NCBI GenBank assembly: GCA_038232055.1
Contig: JBBSIN010000076.1
Span: 1 to 8,711 of the forward strand
Source: JBBSIN01 sp038232055
Lineage (GTDB): Bacteria; Actinomycetota; Actinomycetes; JADGOV01
Direction: 5' to 3'
DNA length: 8,711 nt
The first letter of the stretch is position 1, and each line of letters opens with the position of its first letter. Below the pieces are notes generated by a model. That model saw only the letters and a program-made list of their open reading frames with translations, was not told the DNA's origin and ran no database searches. A program made the position numbers and the translations under genes. Below are positions 5,109-8,711 of the stretch, in pieces.

Positions 5109-5651
5109 ATGGTGCAGGTGCGCGTACGACGAGCCGCAGCGGTCGGTCTCCTGCTCGTGCTGCCCGCCTGCTCCGGGTCGAAGAGCACGCCGCAGGCCGC
5201 ACCGTCCCCCTCGACCGCAATGCCGGCGACCCCCTCGGACTCCCCCTGCCCGACACCGTCGCCGTCGTCGAAGGGCCGCAGTTGGCCGGCCGAGGTGCCG
5301 AGCGACCTCCCGAAGCCACCAGGCATCGCGATCACCAGCACGCAGGCGGCGCAGAACGGGGTGCACATCGTCCGGTTCACCACACCAACGTCGCTCCGTG
5401 AGTCCGTCCTCTTCGTGATCAAGAAGCTGCCGGCCGCCGGGTTCGCGATCGGCCGGGGGGACGCCGAGGCGCGGGAGGCCGACGCGCCCTTCGCTCGCGG
5501 CGACATCCGCGGCGTGCTGCGCCTGTTGGCGACCGACACGTGCGAGACGACGTGGCTGCTGGCATTCATCTCCAAGGGCATGGCGCCGACCGGGACGCTG
5601 CTGCCCAGCCGTTCGCCGTCGCCGTCGGCCTCGTCGCTGCCGTTCGGCTGA
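5109..5651 (+). CDS. Small Ser/Pro-rich lipoprotein of unknown function
   Basis: A 180-residue predicted lipoprotein. Arg-rich VRVRRAAAVG, a hydrophobic stretch and the lipobox LPAC place lipidated Cys21 at the membrane surface. Residues 22 to about 57 form a Ser/Pro/Thr-rich tether. A compact domain of about 100 residues follows (from WPAEVPSDLPKPPGIAI), with TSLRESVLFVIKKLPAAGFAIGRGDAEAREADAPF resembling a helix plus strands, and RGVLRLLATDTCETTWLLAFI. The tail is again Ser/Pro-rich. Two further cysteines lie in the tether (SPCPTP) and near TDTCETT, which could pair. No family is recognised; the domain contains no visible catalytic motif. It starts 65 nt after the upstream gene and ends 7 nt before the first possible permease start, so it is likely in the transporter operon and may be an accessory surface protein. 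Confidence 0.78.
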   Translation: MVQVRVRRAAAVGLLLVLPACSGSKSTPQAAPSPSTAMPATPSDSPCPTPSPSSKGRSWPAEVPSDLPKPPGIAITSTQAAQNGVHIVRFTTPTSLRESVLFVIKKLPAAGFAIGRGDAEAREADAPFARGDIRGVLRLLATDTCETTWLLAFISKGMAPTGTLLPSRSPSPSASSLPFG

Positions 5652-5695
5652 GCCGGGCGTGGGCGTCGTCCTGCAGACGGTCCCCCGGGCTCTCG

Positions 5696-6580
5696 GTGGG
5701 AGCGGTCTACGGGCTGGTCGGGTTCGGCTTCAGCCTGGTCTACCGGCTGACTCGGGTGCTGGCCTTCGCGCACGGCGACATCGTCGTCGGGGGCGTCTTC
5801 CTCGGGGTGCTGGCGGTGGTCGGCCGTACGCCGGTCGCGGCGCCGCTCTCGCCGGCCGCCTCGGTCGAGCTCCTCGTGTTGGCGCTGGCGGCCGGTGCAG
5901 CACTGTCCGCCGCCGGCTACCTCCTCACCGTGCGCCCGTTCCGGCACGACGCCGTCGGGTGGGTCGCCGCCGGAGTCGCCGCCGGCCTTCTCGTGCGGGC
6001 GGGGCTCGGCCTCGCCCTGCCGGCGGGGGCGTACGCCGTCCCCGACCCGCTGCACCTCGACGCGCTGTCGCCCGACGGGGTGCTGCGGCTGCCCGGCGGT
6101 GCCACGCTGCCGGTGCGGGTGCTGGGCGTCCTCGCCGTGGGGTTGGCGGTCGCGGTGCTCGCCGAGCGCTTCGTCGTCCGCTCGCGGGTCGGCCTGGCCA
6201 TGCGGGCCGTGGCCGACGACAGCGACGCGGCGACCCTCGTCGGCGTGGCGACCGGCCGGGTCGTCCTGGTGGCGTTCGTCCTGGCCGGGGCGCTGGCGGG
6301 GCTCGCCGGCGTCCTCAACGCGCCCGGCCGCGCGCTCAGCCTCGACGCCGGCGTCATCCTCGGTCTCAAGGGGGTCGCGGCGGCGCTCCTCGGCGGGCTT
6401 GGCTCCGTCCGGGGCGCGCTGGCCGGCGGGCTCGTGCTCGGCGTCGTCGAGCAGGCGGCCGTCGCGCTGCCGGCGCTCGGCGCGGCGTACGTCGACGTCG
6501 TCCCGCTGGCGATCCTCGTGGTCGTCCTGGCGCTGCGGCCGCAGGGGCTGCGCTCGGCGTACCGGGTGCCGGTCGAGTGA
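5696..6580 (+). CDS. livH: LivH-type ABC permease, possible N-terminal frameshift
   Basis: Inner-membrane permease of the branched-chain amino-acid/HAAT importer family (BPD_transp_2). From GTG 5696 it encodes 294 residues of mostly hydrophobic sequence. Conserved parts are GAVYGLVGFGFSLVYRL..VLAFAHGD (residues 2-28), matching the family start around NFAHGD; the ATPase-coupling loop GLAMRAVADDSDAATLVGV (166-184); and LKGVAAALLGGLGSVRGALAGG. The C-terminus LRPQGL is also typical. The usual 10-15 residues before GAVYG are missing in this frame. They appear in the -1 frame from GTG 5659 (GVVLQTVPR), so one base too many in the C5G3 run at 5682-5689 would explain both. The start is therefore uncertain. 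Its stop overlaps the next gene by 4 nt (GTGA), implying coupling. The substrate could be amino acids, short amides or urea-like molecules. Confidence 0.85.
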   Translation: MGAVYGLVGFGFSLVYRLTRVLAFAHGDIVVGGVFLGVLAVVGRTPVAAPLSPAASVELLVLALAAGAALSAAGYLLTVRPFRHDAVGWVAAGVAAGLLVRAGLGLALPAGAYAVPDPLHLDALSPDGVLRLPGGATLPVRVLGVLAVGLAVAVLAERFVVRSRVGLAMRAVADDSDAATLVGVATGRVVLVAFVLAGALAGLAGVLNAPGRALSLDAGVILGLKGVAAALLGGLGSVRGALAGGLVLGVVEQAAVALPALGAAYVDVVPLAILVVVLALRPQGLRSAYRVPVE

Positions 6581-8277
6581 CCACCCTCGCTGCCGACCTC
6601 TACCTGCTCCTCGCCGCGCTCGGGCTCGCGCTCTCGGTCGGCTATGCCGGCCTGCCGATGCTCGGGCAGGGCGCGTTCGTGGCCGTCGGCGCCTTCGGCA
6701 CGGCGCTTCTCGACCGCGCCGGGCTGCCGCTCGGTGTCGCGGTGCTCGCCGCGGTCGCGGTCGGCGGCGTCACCGGTTACGTCGTCGCGTACGGCGCCGC
6801 CCGGCTCGAGGGTGCGCTTCTCGCCCTCGCCACCTGGGCGCTGGCCTGGCTCGGGTACGCCGTGCTGGTCGGGTTTCCGGGGGTCTCCGGCGGGAGCCAG
6901 GGACTCGTCCGGCCGGCACCGACCCGGCTGGTCTCCCCGTCGTTGGGTGTCGAGCTGACGCTTACCCCGCTCGTGCACATCGTGGCCGCCGGGGTGCTCT
7001 GCGTCCTGGTCATGGCCGCTCTCGCCCGCGTCGAGCGCGGGCCGGGCGGGCTCGACCTGGCGGCCCTCCGCGAGGGGCCGCTCGTGGCCGACGCGCTCGG
7101 CGTGCCGGTGGCGCGCCGCCGCCGGGTCGTGCTCGCGACGACGGCGGCCCTCGGGGCGCTGGCCGGCGCCGGTACCGGTGTCCTGCAGGGCGTCGTCGCG
7201 CCCGCCGACTACTCGCCGCTGCTGTCGCTTGAGCTGCTCGTTGCCGTGCTGCTCGTCGGCGGAGCGCGGTGGTGGGGACCGGTCGTCGGCGTCGCCGCGC
7301 TCGCCGCCCTGCCGCCGGTCGCCGACGCCCTCGCCCGGACGTCGGGCGCCGACCCGGGCCGCTCGCGGGGGGTGCTCACCGCCGCGCTGCTCGTGGCCGT
7401 CCTGGCCCTACGTGGGCCGCTACGGCGTCGGATCGGGCGCCGCCGCCGCAACCCTGCCGAGTTACCCGGCTGCTCGGCGGGGCTTGGGGCGGTGCGGCCG
7501 CCGGTCATGGCAGCCCGCGGAGTCGTCGCGTCGTACGGCGCCCTGCGCGCGCTCGACGGCGTCGACCTCGATATCCGGGGCGGCGAGGTCCACGCGCTGG
7601 TGGGCCCCAACGGCAGCGGCAAGTCGACGCTGCTGCGGGTGCTGGCCGGTGCGCTGCCCGCCGACTCCGGGGCGATCACCCTCGACGGCGCGCCGGTCCC
7701 GCGCGCCGGTTCGCAGGCGGCCCGGGTCCGCGCCGGCGTCGTCCGCACCTACCAGCGGACCGCACTGCTCCCGGGGCTGTCCCCGCTCCGCCAGGCGCAG
7801 ATCGGCGCGCGGCGCCCGTCGCCATACGCCGTGCTGCGTCACCTGCTGGCGACGCCGTCGTCGCGCGGTGAGACGTCGGCCCGCGAGGCGGCCGGCGCGG
7901 TGGCGCTCGCGTCCTGCGGCCTGGCGGCCCGCGCGGACGCCGTCGCCGTGCAGCTGCCCGCCGGCGAGCAGCGGCTGCTCCAGGTGGCTCGCGCTGTCGC
8001 GACCGGGGCTCGGGTGCTGCTGCTCGACGAGCCTGCGGCCGGCATGTCCGGTGCCGAACGCGCCGAGCTGGTCACCGTCGTGCACCGGATAGCGGGCTCC
8101 GGGCGGGCGGTTCTCGTCGTGGAGCACGACATGGCCCTGGTCGGCCGGATCGCCGACCGGGTCACGGTCCTCGCGGCGGGGCGCGCGATCGCCAGCGGTC
8201 CGCCGGCCGCGGTGCGGGCCGATCCCGTCGTACGCCGTGCCTATCTTGGGAACGACCGACAGGAAGTGCCCCGATGA
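6577..8277 (+). CDS. LivM-LivG fusion: ABC permease joined to ATPase
   Basis: One 566-residue chain carries the second permease and an ATPase of the HAAT importer. Residues 1 to about 285 are a LivM-like membrane domain: GYAGLPMLGQGAFVAVGAFG near the N-terminus and the coupling loop LAALREGPLVADALGV (161-176). An Arg-rich linker follows (RRRIGRRRRN, about residues 284-293). The LivG-like ATPase begins near Met311. It has Walker A GPNGSGKST (343-351), Q-loop Gln393, the signature LPAGEQ (460-465), Walker B LLLDEP with Asp484/Glu485, and H-loop His517 in VVEHDM. The C-terminus DPVVRRAYLG is typical of LivG. The signature departs from LSGGQ but resembles the LivG form LPYGQQ. Start GTG 6577 overlaps the livH stop. 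No frame break separates the domains, so this is a true fusion unless Met311 is also used. A LivF partner is not in the window. Confidence 0.92.
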   Translation: MTTLAADLYLLLAALGLALSVGYAGLPMLGQGAFVAVGAFGTALLDRAGLPLGVAVLAAVAVGGVTGYVVAYGAARLEGALLALATWALAWLGYAVLVGFPGVSGGSQGLVRPAPTRLVSPSLGVELTLTPLVHIVAAGVLCVLVMAALARVERGPGGLDLAALREGPLVADALGVPVARRRRVVLATTAALGALAGAGTGVLQGVVAPADYSPLLSLELLVAVLLVGGARWWGPVVGVAALAALPPVADALARTSGADPGRSRGVLTAALLVAVLALRGPLRRRIGRRRRNPAELPGCSAGLGAVRPPVMAARGVVASYGALRALDGVDLDIRGGEVHALVGPNGSGKSTLLRVLAGALPADSGAITLDGAPVPRAGSQAARVRAGVVRTYQRTALLPGLSPLRQAQIGARRPSPYAVLRHLLATPSSRGETSAREAAGAVALASCGLAARADAVAVQLPAGEQRLLQVARAVATGARVLLLDEPAAGMSGAERAELVTVVHRIAGSGRAVLVVEHDMALVGRIADRVTVLAAGRAIASGPPAAVRADPVVRRAYLGNDRQEVPR

Positions 8278-8711
8278 GACGTGCGACGGCGATGGCCCTC
8301 GCTGTCGTGCTCGCGGGTTGCAGCTCGGCCGGCAAGACCCGGGGCGATTCGGTTCTGGTCGTCGTGAGCGCGCCGGTGTCGTCACAACCGTGGATCGGCG
8401 AGTTCGTCAGCCGGGGAGCGGAGCTCGCGGTCGACGAGCTCAACAAGGCGGGCGGCGTCGATGTCGGCGGCTCCCGGCGACAGCTGCGCCTGCGCGTGCT
8501 CGACAACGCCGGTTCGCCGGAGACGGCGGTCGCGCACGCCCGCGCGGCGGTCGCCGACAAGGCGGCGCTGCTGATCACCGACGGCACCGGCGCAGTCGCC
8601 GTCGTGGGGGTGAGCGAGCCAGCGGCGCTGCCCGTCTTCGTCACGCTCGAGGGTGGTGCCGGTCTGATCGACCCCGAGCGCCGGTGCAGCGTCTTTCGGA
8701 TGGCCCCGGCC
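8274..8711 (+). CDS. LivJ/K-type substrate-binding lipoprotein (3' end beyond window)
   Basis: The first 146 codons of an extracellular solute-binding protein of the Peripla_BP_6 type, which captures substrate for the LivH/LivMG importer. MRRATAMALAVVLAGC gives a short signal peptide and lipobox LAGC with lipidated Cys16. The domain then follows family order: DSVLVVVSAPVSSQPWIGEF, RGAELAVDELNKAGGVDVGG (the GAELAVDEIN..GG hallmark), LRLRVLDNAGSPETAVAHAR, and LLITDGTGAVAVVGVSEPAALPVFVTLEG. ATG 8274 overlaps the LivMG stop by 4 nt (ATGA) and has AGGAAG (8261-8266) 7 nt upstream. Binding proteins are more often encoded first in such operons; here it follows the permease and ATPase. The ligand cannot be inferred from this part. 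Confidence 0.9.
   Translation, partial: MRRATAMALAVVLAGCSSAGKTRGDSVLVVVSAPVSSQPWIGEFVSRGAELAVDELNKAGGVDVGGSRRQLRLRVLDNAGSPETAVAHARAAVADKAALLITDGTGAVAVVGVSEPAALPVFVTLEGGAGLIDPERRCSVFRMAPA

Noticed and set aside
5659..6576. Large continuous frame suggesting a giant LivM-LivG protein of 872 residues
   Set aside because: Apart from the first ten codons it is an Arg-rich shadow of livH; the LivM sequence begins at GTG 6577.
1..8711. CRISPR array, rRNA, riboswitch or integrase gene
   Set aside because: No regularly spaced repeats, no rRNA-like sequence, no recognised riboswitch fold and no tyrosine or serine recombinase motifs were seen on either strand.

Overview
The window looks like chromosomal DNA of a high-GC actinobacterium. 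Codons are strongly G/C-ending, starts are often GTG, the tRNA gene does not encode CCA, and stop/start overlaps of the GTGA and ATGA type are frequent. I cannot name the genus. It falls into two halves.

Left half, about 1-2550, is an accessory region. It opens with the last 32 codons of an IS5-type DDE transposase and the IS right end. A dihydrofolate-reductase-family (RibD C-terminal-like) gene follows so closely that its Shine-Dalgarno sequence touches the IS end. A complete minus-strand tRNA-Arg(CCT) gene comes next. A 5'-half copy of the same tRNA, broken at the 3' edge of the anticodon loop, lies about 1.5 kb to the right. Between the two copies are a broken CHAT-protease gene (an internal out-of-frame deletion removes the stretch after the catalytic Cys motif) and an apparently intact VapBC toxin-antitoxin pair. 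The vapB promoter region carries three TGGNNCCA boxes, and the last one runs into the vapB start codon. Short direct repeats near both inner ends suggest this 1.5-kb block is the relic of a tRNA-targeted integrative element without its integrase.

Right half, 2774 to the end, is a run of plus-strand, tightly spaced genes for secreted or membrane products. They are a secreted GH26-like glycoside hydrolase, an unrecognised secreted protein with a C-terminal membrane anchor, a small Ser/Pro-rich lipoprotein, and a branched-chain-amino-acid-type (HAAT/Liv) ABC importer. The importer has a LivH-type permease, a LivM permease fused to a LivG ATPase in one polypeptide, and the start of a LivJ/K-type binding lipoprotein that runs off the window. 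Overlaps or short gaps suggest co-transcription of at least the last four genes, perhaps all six. A simple reading is that the exported enzyme and the envelope proteins work near the importer, but the substrate cannot be told from sequence.

The main sequence-level oddities are an apparent single-base frameshift in a C5G3 run at the start of livH, the uncertain start of the unknown secreted protein inside the hydrolase gene, and the atypical arrangement of tRNA copies around the CHAT/VapBC block.
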